From the IMG/VR virus record IMGVR_UViG_3300026276_000001, positions 1 through 40,320 of that record: DNA of 40,320 nt. One strand, given 5' to 3'. Source of the stretch: a virus. Below the pieces are notes generated by a model. The model did no database searches, was not told where the DNA came from, and saw only the letters and a list, made by a program, of their open reading frames with translations. Of the stretch, positions 21,305 to 30,610 are shown one piece after another; within the stretch, counting starts at the first letter, position 1; each line of letters opens with the position of its first letter. A program made the position numbers and the translations under genes.

Positions 21305-21519
21305 TAGCGCACATCGTCGCCAGTACCGGCTGCACGCCGCAGCAAGCATGGTCGGAGTGGGATATCCCTTCGATCATCGCTCAAAACAAGTATTGGCGGT
21401 TGCACCCGCCAGTACATTTCTTGATCGCTTGGGAGCTTGGCTATCAGCCGCCTGAAGAGGCCGTGGCTGAAAAACTGACACCCGACGATTTATTGCAGAT
21501 GTTCCCGATGCCTGGCTAA
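20963..21519 (+). CDS. Tail assembly chaperone GT (-1 frameshift product)
   Basis: The first 97 residues are shared with G. At G_GGA_AAA (21247-21253) a -1 shift changes the frame, continuing NDAAGSGGDGDSGLEDL. The T part has STGCTPQQAWSEWDIPSIIAQNKYW, HFLIAWELGY and LTPDDLLQMFPM, and the fusion totals about 185 aa. The T frame is open from before 21205 and has no good ribosome site of its own, which supports expression through frameshifting. Confidence 0.8.
21247..21253 (+). other. -1 ribosomal frameshift heptamer G_GGA_AAA
   Basis: GGGAAAA sits with the right phase for tandem slippage: codons GGA (21248-21250) and AAA (21251-21253) in the G frame, resuming at AAT (21253-21255) in the T frame. 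The lambda site is the close relative G_GGA_AAG. Confidence 0.85.
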
Positions 21520-21536
21520 TCGCCGGGCGTTTTTTT
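21510..21536 (+). terminator. Intrinsic terminator before the tape measure gene
   Basis: GCCTGGC and GCCGGGC (one G-T pair) flank a 5-base loop and are followed by seven T at 21530-21536. It overlaps the end of the T reading frame and stands directly before the tape measure start. Confidence 0.75.
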
Positions 21537-21548
21537 ATGGGTGGCGCA

Positions 21549-24191
21549 ATGGCCGATTCAGATACATCAACTACCTATGCGGTCGGCGCCGATCCTTCCA
21601 ACTTTACGAGTGGGATGGATAAAGTGCAGGCCGCTGCAAAGCAGACGGCACAGAGCATTCAAAGCAGCTTCCAGGCGATTGAGTCCTCGCTAGGGCAAGT
21701 ATCGTCCGCGCTCAAAACAGTAACAAACATGTTCGGCGCGCTGACGGCGGTGGCGGCCGGCGGCTCCGCGTTCAAAGAAGTGATCGGCGCGTCCAACGAG
21801 TGGACCGCCGAGGCGAAAAAACTGGCCGTCCAGATGGGTGTGACGACGGAGCGCGCCAGCGTGATGATGGTGGCGATGCGCCACCTGGGCATCGATTCCG
21901 AGACGGTGACGCTGGCCGCCGGCAAGCTCGCCAAACAGATTTCCACCAACGGCCAGGCGTTCGAGACGCTGGGCGTGAAGGTGAAGGACAGCGCTGGCCA
22001 GTACCGGCCGACGCTCGACATCATGGGCGAAGTCAACGACAAGTTGAAGGCCATCAAAAATCCGATCGAGCAGAACATCGCCGGCACGCAGATTTACGGC
22101 AAGTCGTGGAACGACGTGCGCGCCACGCTGCGGCTGACCAGCGACGAGATCAAGTCGGCCGAGCAGAAAACCAAGGACCTCGGCCTGGTGGTCGGCGACG
22201 AGGGTGTGGCGAACGCCCGTAAGTACAAAGAGGGCATGAACGACATGAAGCTCGTTCTGACTTCCCTCGAAGTGCAGGCCGGCGCCGCGCTGCTGCCGGT
22301 GTTTGTCCAGTTGGGCGCCTGGCTCAGTGGCGTCGGCCCAACCGTCGCCAAGGGCTTCGGCCTGGTGATCGAATACCTGGGCGATGTGATGGGTTCGGTC
22401 GCCGAAGTCGTCGAACAGCTGTGGCGCATGTTCACTGACGGCTTCGGCGCAATCGGCGACATTGTGGCGGAAGTGATGGGCACCAAGGCGCCCGGCGCCA
22501 TGCAGATTTTCGAGAATATCCTCAAGCTCGTCGCCATCGCCTTTGTCGGCCTCAAGGTTGCGGCTCAGGTCGTGATCGAGGCCGTGATGGGTTACATCGA
22601 ATTGTGGGTAGCCAGCATGCTGCGCTTCGCCGCCGTTGCCGAGCGCGCCGTGCATCTGGATTGGGATGGCGCCAAGCAGGCGTGGGCGACTGGCACGTCC
22701 ATCATCGAGGACGTGCAACAGAAGCACATGGACAAGCTGGTGCAGATCGCGCAGGCCGGCAAGGACAAGATTGACGACATCGTGACGCGCGGGCCGAAGC
22801 AAGGCCCGGAAATCAAGGACAAGCAGATTCAAGGCGGCCCGACCTACGATTTCTCGAAGGGCAAGGACGACAAGGAAAAGTCACGCATCCACGAATGGGA
22901 AGCCAAGCTCGAAGCCGATAAGGACGGCTACGCGAAGGAACAGGCGATGCAGGGCACCGCGCTGGAATTCAGCCACGCGATGGAAGTGGACTATTGGAAG
23001 AAGGTGCTGGACACGGCCAACCTTTCTACCGACGAAAAGGCGCAGGTCCAGAAGAAGTATTACACCGCGACCGCGGCTGTTCGCAAGGAAGATTTCGACA
23101 ACGAAATCGCCGGCGAAAAGACCAAGCTGGACGGCTTCAAGAACAATCATATCGAGCGCCTGGCGATCAGCAATCAGATCTATGAGGAGAACGTCGCTCG
23201 ATACGGCGCCGACAGCAAAGAGGCGAAGGCGGCGCTGGCTGACGTGTACAAAGAGCAGCGCGCGTATGCCGACCAGGAACTGGCCATTGGCAAGGTGCTG
23301 TCGGAGGCCAAGCGTAGCGCCGAGCTGGCCGACATCGACGCGGCCGAGCAGCAGGCGCAGCAAGAGCTGGAGACGCGCCAGATTAACCAGGCGCAGCTGC
23401 TGGAGCTGCAACAGGGTTACGAGGCGAAACGCTACCAGATCATGATGCAGGCGCTGCTGGACGAACAGGCGTTGATGCACGGGCCTGACGAAGACCCGGT
23501 GGCGCTGGCCAAGATTCACGCGCAGATCGAAACCCTGGAGCAGCAACACCAGGCCAAGATGACGACCATCAAGCAGAAGGCCATCCTTGAGCAGAACAAG
23601 GATTACCTGTCGGTGGCCAACACGGTCGAGTCGGGCATGGCCAGCGCGATCTCCAGCACGCTCAAGGGCACGACGTCGATAGGCGGCGCTATTTCGGGCC
23701 TGATGTCGAGCGTCACCGGCGCCGTCATCGACATGCTTGCCAAGACGGCCGCTCAGTGGCTGATCGACCTGGCTGTGCGCGAGGCGACCGGCAAAGTCGC
23801 GGCCGTCGGGCAGGTGTCGGCAAATGCCGGCGTTGCCGGCGCCGCCGCGACGGCGTCGGCCGCCGCCATCCCGTTGATTGGCTGGGCGCTGGCGCCGGAA
23901 GCCGGGCTTGCCGCTTCGGCCGCAGCGATGGCGTACATGCCGATGGCTTCGGCCTCCGGTGGCTATGACATTCCGGCCGGCCTCAACCCGATTGTGCAGA
24001 CGCACGCGGAAGAAATGATTCTGCCGGCGAAGCACGCCAACGTTATCCGCCAGATGGCTGACAGCGGTGGCGGCGGGTCCGGTCAAACGATCAACTACCA
24101 CGACCACAGCGGGAAACTCAGCCCTTCGGATATCAAGAAGAACGTCCGGGTGATCGCGGAAGCACTCAAGGACCACGCGAAGAAATCATGA
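21549..24191 (+). CDS. Tape measure protein
   Basis: The 880-aa protein fixes tail length and is ejected with the DNA. It begins MADSDTSTTYAVGADPSNFTSGMDKVQAAAKQTAQSIQSSF, the usual start of such proteins. A hydrophobic helical zone follows (MFGALTAVAAGGSAFKEVIGAS), then ATLRLTSDEIKSAEQKTKDLG, long predicted helices and coiled coil in the middle (AEQQAQQELETRQINQAQLLELQQGYEAKRY), and hydrophobic Ala/Gly-rich C-terminal segments. An ATG at 21537 in frame is another start; 21549 has GGGTGG before it. Confidence 0.88.
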   Translation: MADSDTSTTYAVGADPSNFTSGMDKVQAAAKQTAQSIQSSFQAIESSLGQVSSALKTVTNMFGALTAVAAGGSAFKEVIGASNEWTAEAKKLAVQMGVTTERASVMMVAMRHLGIDSETVTLAAGKLAKQISTNGQAFETLGVKVKDSAGQYRPTLDIMGEVNDKLKAIKNPIEQNIAGTQIYGKSWNDVRATLRLTSDEIKSAEQKTKDLGLVVGDEGVANARKYKEGMNDMKLVLTSLEVQAGAALLPVFVQLGAWLSGVGPTVAKGFGLVIEYLGDVMGSVAEVVEQLWRMFTDGFGAIGDIVAEVMGTKAPGAMQIFENILKLVAIAFVGLKVAAQVVIEAVMGYIELWVASMLRFAAVAERAVHLDWDGAKQAWATGTSIIEDVQQKHMDKLVQIAQAGKDKIDDIVTRGPKQGPEIKDKQIQGGPTYDFSKGKDDKEKSRIHEWEAKLEADKDGYAKEQAMQGTALEFSHAMEVDYWKKVLDTANLSTDEKAQVQKKYYTATAAVRKEDFDNEIAGEKTKLDGFKNNHIERLAISNQIYEENVARYGADSKEAKAALADVYKEQRAYADQELAIGKVLSEAKRSAELADIDAAEQQAQQELETRQINQAQLLELQQGYEAKRYQIMMQALLDEQALMHGPDEDPVALAKIHAQIETLEQQHQAKMTTIKQKAILEQNKDYLSVANTVESGMASAISSTLKGTTSIGGAISGLMSSVTGAVIDMLAKTAAQWLIDLAVREATGKVAAVGQVSANAGVAGAAATASAAAIPLIGWALAPEAGLAASAAAMAYMPMASASGGYDIPAGLNPIVQTHAEEMILPAKHANVIRQMADSGGGGSGQTINYHDHSGKLSPSDIKKNVRVIAEALKDHAKKS

Positions 24192-24787
24192 GCAACGTTA
24201 TGTTCCCGGACCTTCCGGGCTTGGAGTGGGAGGCCGCCTGGTATCCCACATTTCACACCATGATCCAGACAGCGGCCAGCGGCAAGGAATACCGATCCTC
24301 GCTGCAAGCCAATCCGATCTATGTGATCGAGCTGAACTATGAATTTATCCGCCACGGTGCCAAGCAGGAGCTGCGGCAACTGGTGGGCTTCTTCATGGCG
24401 CGGCGCGGCAGCTTCGACAACTTCCTCTATCGCCTGCCTGACGACTGCTCGGTGACAGGGCAGTGGATCGGCAACGGCGATGGCGCTACGCGCTCCTTCC
24501 AATTGGTGCGAGGCTTCGGCGAGTTCGTTGAGCCGGTGCAGAACATCGACCAGGTGCTAAAGGTGCAGATCGGCGGCGTGGATTGCGCGCCGTCGAGCTA
24601 CACCGTATCCAGCACGGGAATGTTGACCTTCGGCGCCGCGCCGGGGCCGCTGCCGATCACATGGAGCGGCAGCTACTTTTATCGCGCGCGATTCACGGCC
24701 GACGTGCAGGAATTCGATCGCTTTATGCAAAACCTGTGGAGCGCGCAAACCGTTTCACTTACCGGAACTTTGGGGACCAGAATATGA
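24188..24787 (+). CDS. DUF2460 tail protein (distal tail, GTA-like)
   Basis: The 199-aa protein fits DUF2460: PGLEWEAAWYPTFHTMIQTAASGKEYR, NPIYVIELNYEFIR, LVGFFMARRGSFDNFLYRLPDDCSVTGQ and FTADVQEFDRFMQNLWSAQTVSLTG. It builds the distal tail ring in phages and gene-transfer-agent relatives. ATGA overlaps link it to the genes on both sides, so the four tail-tip genes form a tightly coupled set. Confidence 0.85.
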   Translation: MSNVMFPDLPGLEWEAAWYPTFHTMIQTAASGKEYRSSLQANPIYVIELNYEFIRHGAKQELRQLVGFFMARRGSFDNFLYRLPDDCSVTGQWIGNGDGATRSFQLVRGFGEFVEPVQNIDQVLKVQIGGVDCAPSSYTVSSTGMLTFGAAPGPLPITWSGSYFYRARFTADVQEFDRFMQNLWSAQTVSLTGTLGTRI

Positions 24788-25635
24788 GAACAGCATCACC
24801 TCGCCTGGTGGCGATGCTCGGCAGCGCCATGTTCGTCAAGTGCAACTTGCTGACGCTGACGCTGTCGACGGGCCTGAGCTACTACATGACCGACGCCGAC
24901 GTCGACATCGTCGTCAATGGCGAGGTCTACAGCAGCAGCGGGCCGTCGTTCCAAGGCGCGAAGTACAGCCTGGTGCGCGGTATGCAGGTCAGTACGCTGG
25001 ACCTGAAAATGCTTGTTTCGCAGGCCGACCGTATTGCCGGCGTGCCGTGGGCACTGGCCGCCCGGTCGGGCGCGCTGCGCAACGCTCAGGTGGTGATCGC
25101 CAAGGCGTTCATGCCGGCATGGGGGCAACCGGCCGAAGCGCTGACGGTCTTCACCGGCTACGTCAACGAGAGCGAGGGCGGCGAGCTGGATGTCACCCTG
25201 AGCGTGGTGTCGGACAGCAACCGGCTGAACACGCCGATCCCGCGCAGCGTCTTCCAGGCGAACTGCATGCGGACGCTGTACGACGCCGGCTGCGGCGTGC
25301 CGCGCGGCCCGTACACGTTTCCCTCGGGCGTGCAGGCGTCGCCGAACCGCTACACCTTCACGTCCGGCCTGGCCGAGCCGGACGACTATTTTTCGATGGG
25401 CGAGCTGATCTTTGAAACCGGCAGCAACGCCGGCGTGCGCCGCTCGGTCAAGTCGTACTTGGGCGGTGTGTTCCAGCTGTCCTATCCCTTGTCGTTCGAC
25501 CTGGCGCCGGGCGACCAGTTCATCGTGCGCGCCGGCTGCGACCGCACGCGCGGCCCGAACGGCTGCGCGAAGTTCAACAACCTGCCCAATTTCAAGGGCA
25601 CGCCGTATATCCCGCCACCTGAGGCGGCCGTATGA
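24784..25635 (+). CDS. DUF2163 tail protein (baseplate hub, GTA-like)
   Basis: The 283-aa protein starts with ATGA overlap at 24784. It has LSTGLSYYMTDADVDIVVNGEVYSSSG, VSTLDLKMLVSQADRIAG, VFTGYVNESEGGELDVTLSVVSD and ANCMRTLYDAGCGVPRG. The tail GDQFIVRAGCDRTRGPNGCAKFNNLPNFKGTPYIPPPEA is the DUF2163 signature, with four conserved Cys. Such hubs connect the distal tail to the tip. Confidence 0.88.
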   Translation: MRTASPRLVAMLGSAMFVKCNLLTLTLSTGLSYYMTDADVDIVVNGEVYSSSGPSFQGAKYSLVRGMQVSTLDLKMLVSQADRIAGVPWALAARSGALRNAQVVIAKAFMPAWGQPAEALTVFTGYVNESEGGELDVTLSVVSDSNRLNTPIPRSVFQANCMRTLYDAGCGVPRGPYTFPSGVQASPNRYTFTSGLAEPDDYFSMGELIFETGSNAGVRRSVKSYLGGVFQLSYPLSFDLAPGDQFIVRAGCDRTRGPNGCAKFNNLPNFKGTPYIPPPEAAV

Positions 25636-26063
25636 CGCCGCAGCAGCGTCAGAACGTCGTGCAGGAGGCGATCAGCTGGCAGCGCACGCCGTACCACCAC
25701 CAAGGCAATTTAAAGGGCATAGGCGTCGATTGCGTGATGTTCATGATCGAGGTCTATCGGCGTTGTGGCCTGCTGCCCGATCTGGTGGACCCGCGCCCCT
25801 ATTCGCACGACTGGCACATGCACCGCAGCGAGGAGGTTTATCTCGGCGGCGTGGAGCAGCTGGCCGACCGCGTCGACGTGCCGCAGCCGGGCGACATCGC
25901 CCTGTTCCAGTTCGGCCGTTGCGTCAGTCATGGCGCCATCGTGATCGAGTGGCCGCTGGTCATCCACTCCTTCATCGAGCATGGCGGCGTGGTGCAGACG
26001 GACATTAGCAAGAGCGCGGCTTTAACCAGCAGGCTGCGCGGGTTTTATTCATTGAGGGCATAG
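25632..26063 (+). CDS. NlpC/P60-type tail peptidase
   Basis: The 143-aa protein has the catalytic Cys in GIGVDCVMFMIEVYR, His in CVSHGAIVIEWP and a second His in IHSFIEHGG. This is the Cys-His-His set of NlpC/P60 enzymes, which cut peptidoglycan stem peptides. In the tail tip it should open the cell wall locally at DNA entry. A four-base overlap follows the hub gene, and the J-like gene begins one base after its stop. Confidence 0.88.
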   Translation: MTPQQRQNVVQEAISWQRTPYHHQGNLKGIGVDCVMFMIEVYRRCGLLPDLVDPRPYSHDWHMHRSEEVYLGGVEQLADRVDVPQPGDIALFQFGRCVSHGAIVIEWPLVIHSFIEHGGVVQTDISKSAALTSRLRGFYSLRA

Positions 26064-26064
26064 C

Positions 26065-29000
26065 ATGAGTGGTTTATTCTCGTCGTCGCACGGCGTCAGC
26101 AGCACGTCGCCGGTCATCGCGGCGATCCAGTTGCAGACGTCTGCATACGGGCGCCCGATCACATGGGTGTTTGGCCAGCAGCGCGTGGCGCCCAACCTGA
26201 TCCAGTACGACGACTTCACGGCCGTGCCGCACACGACGACGCAGCGCACCGGCAAGGGCGGTGGCGGCACATCCTCGACCGACTACACGTACACCGTGGC
26301 CGCGATCATGGCGCTGTCCTCCGGGCCGGTCGACGGCGTCGGCAAGGTGTGGAAGGACAAGGACACGACGACGCTGGGCGACCTGAAACTGGACTTCTAC
26401 AACGGCGACCAGCAACAGGCGGCCTACCCGTATTTCGTGACTACGCATCCAGACCGCGCGCTAGCCTATCGTGGCATCGCCTACGTGGCCAGCGGCGCCT
26501 ACGACCTGGACACGAGCGCGTCGTTTGGCAATCACACGTTCGAGGTGCAGGCGCCCGGCAGCATTGGCGTGCGCCATGCGGGATCGAACGTGCCGGACGC
26601 GGAGGTGGCCGACGTGGTTACGGCGCTGCTGACGGACACGGAGCAGGGCGTCGGCCTCGATCCTTCCGCCCTGGGCGATCTGTCGGCGTTCCGCAGTTTC
26701 TGCCTGGCGAATTCGTTGTGGGTGAGTCCGGCCTACACCGATCAGAAAGGCGCTTACGACTACATCAAGAACCTGCTGACCATCGGCTTTTCCGATTGCC
26801 TGTACTCGGGCGGCGTGTTCAAGATCGTGCCGTACTCGGACGTGGCCGCCGCCGGCACGCTGGCCAACTATGTGCCGACCATCTCGCCGGTGTACGACCT
26901 GGGCGTCGATGACTTCATCACCGACGGCAGCACCGACCCGATCCGCGTCACGCAGAAGTCGGCCGACGAGGCGTACAACGACGTTCAGGTCAAGTTCTCT
27001 GACCGGGCCAACGATTACAACGACAACATCGCGGAAAGCAGCGACGACGCGGATATCGCGCTCAACGGCGTGCGCATGATGCCCGTTGTCGAGCTTCCGG
27101 AAATCGCGGACGGCTCGGTGGCGCAGAAGGTGGCGGACTTCTTGCTGCACCGCTCGTTGTACATCCTGAACACGTATGTCTTCCGCTTGCCCTGGAAGTA
27201 CATCCTGCTCGAACCGATGGATGTGGTCACGCTGACCTATCCCAACATGTTCATGGATCACGTCCCGGTCCTCATTACCGACATCGAGGAGGACGACGAC
27301 GGCCTGCTGACGATCACGGCCGAGGATTACCCGATAGGCTCGAACAGCCATTCGCGCCAGCCGCCGCCAGATACCGGCGGCAGCTCGGCGCCGAACTATG
27401 CGGTTGCACCTGGCAACGCCAATCCGCCGCTGATGTTCGAGCCGCCGCCGAAGCTGACCAATAGCGACTCCCAGCTGTGGATGGCGGTATCGGGCGGCGC
27501 CGACTGGGGCGGCGCCGTGGTGTGGGCGTCGACGGACGACAAGAGCTATCAGCGCATCGGGATGGTGCAGGGCAGGGCGCGGCATGGCGTGCTGTTAGCG
27601 CCGTTGGCGGCCGGAGCTGCGACCGACACGGTGCATACCCTGTCGGTCGACCTGAGCCTGTCGCGCGGCGAGCTGCAAGGCGCAACGCAAGGCAATGCGC
27701 AAGACTTGCTGACGACGTGCTACGTCGACGGCGAGTACATCGCTTACGCCAACGAGGCGCTGACCGGTGCGAACCGGTACAGCTTGTCGTACCTGGTGCG
27801 CGGTGCCTACGGCTCCAGCATCGGCGCGCACGCGGCCGGCGCGGCGTTCGCCTTCCTCGATACCGCGATCTTCCGCTACTCCTATCCGAACGATTGGATA
27901 GGCAAGACGTTGTATATCAAGCTGGCCAGCGTCAACGCGTTTGGCGGCGGCCTGCAAGACTTGTCCGAGGTCACGGCCTACGAATACACGTTGACCGGCA
28001 CGCCTGTGACCGATGCCGAATACCTGAACGCCAGCGGCCGGGTGTTCGGCATTCAGCTTGACTGGGGGTTGCCGGCCGACAGCGCCGACACGCTCCAGTA
28101 CACCGAGCTATGGTCTAGCGTTACGCCAAGCAGGGCCGACGCGACGAAGCTCGACTCGGTGGCCACGCCGCAGAACCAGTACACGGTATCGGGCCTTGCT
28201 GCCGGCGTCACGCTGTACTTCTGGGTACGCCTGGTCGACAAGATGGGTAACGCCAGCGACTTCTACCCGGCCGGTGCCGGCGTGGAAGGGCAGACCAGCA
28301 GCGACGCCACGGATATTCTGAGCTACCTGGGCGGCGAGATCGGCAAGACGCAGCTGGCGCAAGACGTTCTCAGCACCATCCAAGACGCGCAGGACCTCAT
28401 TGGTCCGGTGATGGACCAGATCAACGCTTTGCTGCACGGCGCCCAAGACGACGATCTGGCGGCGACGCAGTTGCTGGGCATGATCAGCGCCGACCAGGCG
28501 CTCAGCGATGCGCGCAACAACCTGACGTCGACCATCGGCAGCGTCGCGGCGGCCGTTACTACTGAAAGTGCCGCGCGCATGACGGCGACCGACGCGCTGG
28601 CCACTCAGATCACAAGCGTGGCGGCGACGACTTCCGGCAACACGGCGCTGATCCTGCAGGAGCAGGTTGCGCGCACGACGGCGGTTAGCGCGGTCGCGTC
28701 GCAATTGACGGTTGTTGCAGCCACCGTCGGCCAGAACACGGCGGCGATCCAGACCGAGCAGACCGCGCGTGCGAGCGCGACCGATGCGCTGGCATCACGG
28801 ATCGATAGCGTGGTGGCCACCACGGGACAGAATACGGCCGCCATCGTGTCCGAACAGACGGCGCGGGCCAATGCCGACGGTGCGCTGTCGACGCGGATCG
28901 ACACGGTACTGGCGACGTCCAACGGCGCCGTGGCCGCGATTCAGAGCGAGACGTCAGCGCGAACGAGCGCGGATGGCGCGCTCAGTTCGCGGATTGATAC

Positions 29001-29730
29001 AGTGACGGCGACCGCCAATGGCGCCAGCGCGACGGCGCAGGCGGCGTCGTCGGCCATTTCCAGCACAAACGGCCAGCTGTCCGCGATGTACACCATCAAA
29101 GCGCAAACGACGGCAAACGGGCATACCTATCTCGCGTCGCTCGGTGTGGGAGTGGATAACAGCAGCGGCGTGGTGGAGTCGCAGATTTTGCTGGCGGCCG
29201 ATAGGTTCGCCGTGATTAGCGAGGCCAATGGCGCGGTGGCGACGCCGTTTGTGGTGCAGGGCGGTCAGGTGTTCATCAACCAGGCGTTCATCGCTACCGC
29301 ATCGATTCAAAACGCCCAGATCGGAAACGCGGCGGTTGACACGCTCAAGATCGGCGCCAACGCGGTGACTGTGCCGGCATTCGTGAATGGCAATGGGAAT
29401 GCGTCGGGTATTGGCACCAGTACCAATGTGCAGATCGCGTCGGTGGTGCTGACGTTTGCCGATACCGTCAATGTGGCGATTATTGCTGATTGGCAGTCGC
29501 GGCTTGGTAGCACCGGTGCGAACGCCTGCATGAGTGTGAGCATCAACGGCTCGGTTGCCGTGAGCTGGTCCGATTCGGGTGTGGCGAACTATACGACGTC
29601 CCATTCGGGCACCGGTAAAACGCGACTCAGCGCTGGCAGCTATACCTTCTCGATCAACGTGTTCAATGATTATGGCGGGACGTGGGATCTACTGAACTGG
29701 GGTGTGCTTATTTTGGGAGTAATGCGATGA
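26065..29730 (+). CDS. Tail tip / host-specificity J-like protein
   Basis: The 1221-aa protein starts MSGLFSSSHGVSSTSPVIAA, close to the conserved opening of this family, with QTSAYGRPITWVFGQQRVAPNLI. It continues with tail-hub domains (YVASGAYDLDTSASFGNHTFEV, SLWVSPAYTDQKGAYDYIKNLL) and fibronectin-type parts. Residues ~840-1000 hold tandem heptad-like repeats of about 31 aa (TEQTARASATDALASRIDSV, SEQTARANADGALSTRIDTV, SETSARTSADGALSSRIDTV). A DUF1983-type segment follows near 1010-1110 (VESQILLAADRFAV and NAQIGNAAVDTLKIGANAVT). It contacts the host receptor. Confidence 0.88.
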   Translation: MSGLFSSSHGVSSTSPVIAAIQLQTSAYGRPITWVFGQQRVAPNLIQYDDFTAVPHTTTQRTGKGGGGTSSTDYTYTVAAIMALSSGPVDGVGKVWKDKDTTTLGDLKLDFYNGDQQQAAYPYFVTTHPDRALAYRGIAYVASGAYDLDTSASFGNHTFEVQAPGSIGVRHAGSNVPDAEVADVVTALLTDTEQGVGLDPSALGDLSAFRSFCLANSLWVSPAYTDQKGAYDYIKNLLTIGFSDCLYSGGVFKIVPYSDVAAAGTLANYVPTISPVYDLGVDDFITDGSTDPIRVTQKSADEAYNDVQVKFSDRANDYNDNIAESSDDADIALNGVRMMPVVELPEIADGSVAQKVADFLLHRSLYILNTYVFRLPWKYILLEPMDVVTLTYPNMFMDHVPVLITDIEEDDDGLLTITAEDYPIGSNSHSRQPPPDTGGSSAPNYAVAPGNANPPLMFEPPPKLTNSDSQLWMAVSGGADWGGAVVWASTDDKSYQRIGMVQGRARHGVLLAPLAAGAATDTVHTLSVDLSLSRGELQGATQGNAQDLLTTCYVDGEYIAYANEALTGANRYSLSYLVRGAYGSSIGAHAAGAAFAFLDTAIFRYSYPNDWIGKTLYIKLASVNAFGGGLQDLSEVTAYEYTLTGTPVTDAEYLNASGRVFGIQLDWGLPADSADTLQYTELWSSVTPSRADATKLDSVATPQNQYTVSGLAAGVTLYFWVRLVDKMGNASDFYPAGAGVEGQTSSDATDILSYLGGEIGKTQLAQDVLSTIQDAQDLIGPVMDQINALLHGAQDDDLAATQLLGMISADQALSDARNNLTSTIGSVAAAVTTESAARMTATDALATQITSVAATTSGNTALILQEQVARTTAVSAVASQLTVVAATVGQNTAAIQTEQTARASATDALASRIDSVVATTGQNTAAIVSEQTARANADGALSTRIDTVLATSNGAVAAIQSETSARTSADGALSSRIDTVTATANGASATAQAASSAISSTNGQLSAMYTIKAQTTANGHTYLASLGVGVDNSSGVVESQILLAADRFAVISEANGAVATPFVVQGGQVFINQAFIATASIQNAQIGNAAVDTLKIGANAVTVPAFVNGNGNASGIGTSTNVQIASVVLTFADTVNVAIIADWQSRLGSTGANACMSVSINGSVAVSWSDSGVANYTTSHSGTGKTRLSAGSYTFSINVFNDYGGTWDLLNWGVLILGVMR
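26132..26145. repeat. Palindrome copy 6 (14-bp core)
   Basis: TGCAGACGTCTGCA lies 68 bases into the J-like coding region and codes for Leu-Gln-Thr-Ser-Ala, in the conserved N-terminal part. The palindrome stops at 14 bp here (T opposite T outside). Confidence 0.85.
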
Positions 29731-30122
29731 ATGGAAAGTTTGCTCAATACGATCCGGTGACCGGGCGCATCGGCTTCGCGGCTGATGTGCCGGACAGCAT
29801 GGTCGAGTTACAGGGCGGTAGCATCTATGTCGGTGACGCCGATCCGAAATATGACTATATCGTCGACGGTCAGTGTGTGCCGCGTCCGCAGTCGCCCGTC
29901 GACGTGCCGCGCACCACGGTGAAGGCGGACGGCACCGACGAGTTGGTGCTGACTGGGGTTCCGGCCGGCGCGCAGCTGCGCGTTACCGGGCCTACGCCGA
30001 TGACGGGCACGGTGGACCAGGCCGGCGATGTCACGCTGACCTTTGCGCTGGCCGGCGAATATCGGCTGGCTGTGGATGCCTTCCCGTTCCTGAGCCTGGA
30101 GGTAGCGATCAATGCGGTTTGA
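29727..30122 (+). CDS. Tail accessory protein of unknown function
   Basis: The 131-aa protein begins MNGKFAQYDPVTGRIGFAADV and has IYVGDADPKYDYIVDGQCVPRP, then a beta-rich part of immunoglobulin-like character (DELVLTGVPAGAQLRVTG, VTLTFALAGEYRLAVDAFPFLSLEV). It starts on the overlapping ATGA after the J-like gene and overlaps the next gene by 11 bases. Probably a tail fibre base or fibre-linked protein, inferred from position. Confidence 0.6.
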   Translation: MNGKFAQYDPVTGRIGFAADVPDSMVELQGGSIYVGDADPKYDYIVDGQCVPRPQSPVDVPRTTVKADGTDELVLTGVPAGAQLRVTGPTPMTGTVDQAGDVTLTFALAGEYRLAVDAFPFLSLEVAINAV

Positions 30123-30549
30123 CGTTCATCCCTTCGCGGACGTTCAGGCTGCGCGCCAATGGGCGCGCGCCGCGATTGACGCTGCGGCCGGTGACGCGCG
30201 CGGGCGTTTCATCACGACGACGGCAGGACAAGACGCTGCCTATCGGGCCAAGTACGACGATGCCTGCCGCTTCATCGTGGCGCGCTACCCGGACGACGTC
30301 GACGGCTTCCCCTGGATCGCGGCCGAGGCCGCGCGCTCCGGCATCGCGCCGCGCGCGGCGGCCGACCGGATCAAGCAGCGTGGCGACGCATGGAGCCTGG
30401 TTGTGGGGCCGGCCATCGAGGGCCACCGCGTAGCGGGCAAGGATGCGCTGGCCGCCCTGACGACTGTTGGCGAAGTTGTGCGTGCCGCGCGCCAGGCCAT
30501 CGACCAGCTGGCGCAACTTCAGGAAGGAGGCCCGCCAGCACCAGTTTGA
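30112..30549 (+). CDS. Putative tail fibre assembly-type protein
   Basis: The 145-aa protein has ARAAIDAAAGDARGRFITTTAGQDAAYRAKYDDACRFI, then FPWIAAEAARSGIAPRAAADRIKQRGDAWSLVVGPAIEGHRVAG. This A-ID-AAG-AR-R-ITT pattern appears in proteins coded between phage tip and fibre genes. It is mostly helical and its activity is not established. A terminator hairpin follows. Confidence 0.55.
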   Translation: MRFDVHPFADVQAARQWARAAIDAAAGDARGRFITTTAGQDAAYRAKYDDACRFIVARYPDDVDGFPWIAAEAARSGIAPRAAADRIKQRGDAWSLVVGPAIEGHRVAGKDALAALTTVGEVVRAARQAIDQLAQLQEGGPPAPV

Positions 30550-30570
30550 CCCGCATCACTTTTCATCATG

Positions 30571-30592
30571 AGCCGCAATCGCGGCTTTTTTT
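30571..30592 (+). terminator. Intrinsic terminator before the Ala-rich fibre gene
   Basis: AGCCGC-AATC-GCGGCT is followed by eight T. The ribosome site of the fibre gene (AAAGGAATT) comes right after it. Confidence 0.85.
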
Positions 30593-30610
30593 CGTCTAAA
30601 GGAATTATCT

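Noticed and set aside
21205-21519. T frame as an independent gene with its own ATG at 21205
   Set aside because: That ATG lies inside G without a ribosome site; the slippery heptamer in correct phase explains the frame better.
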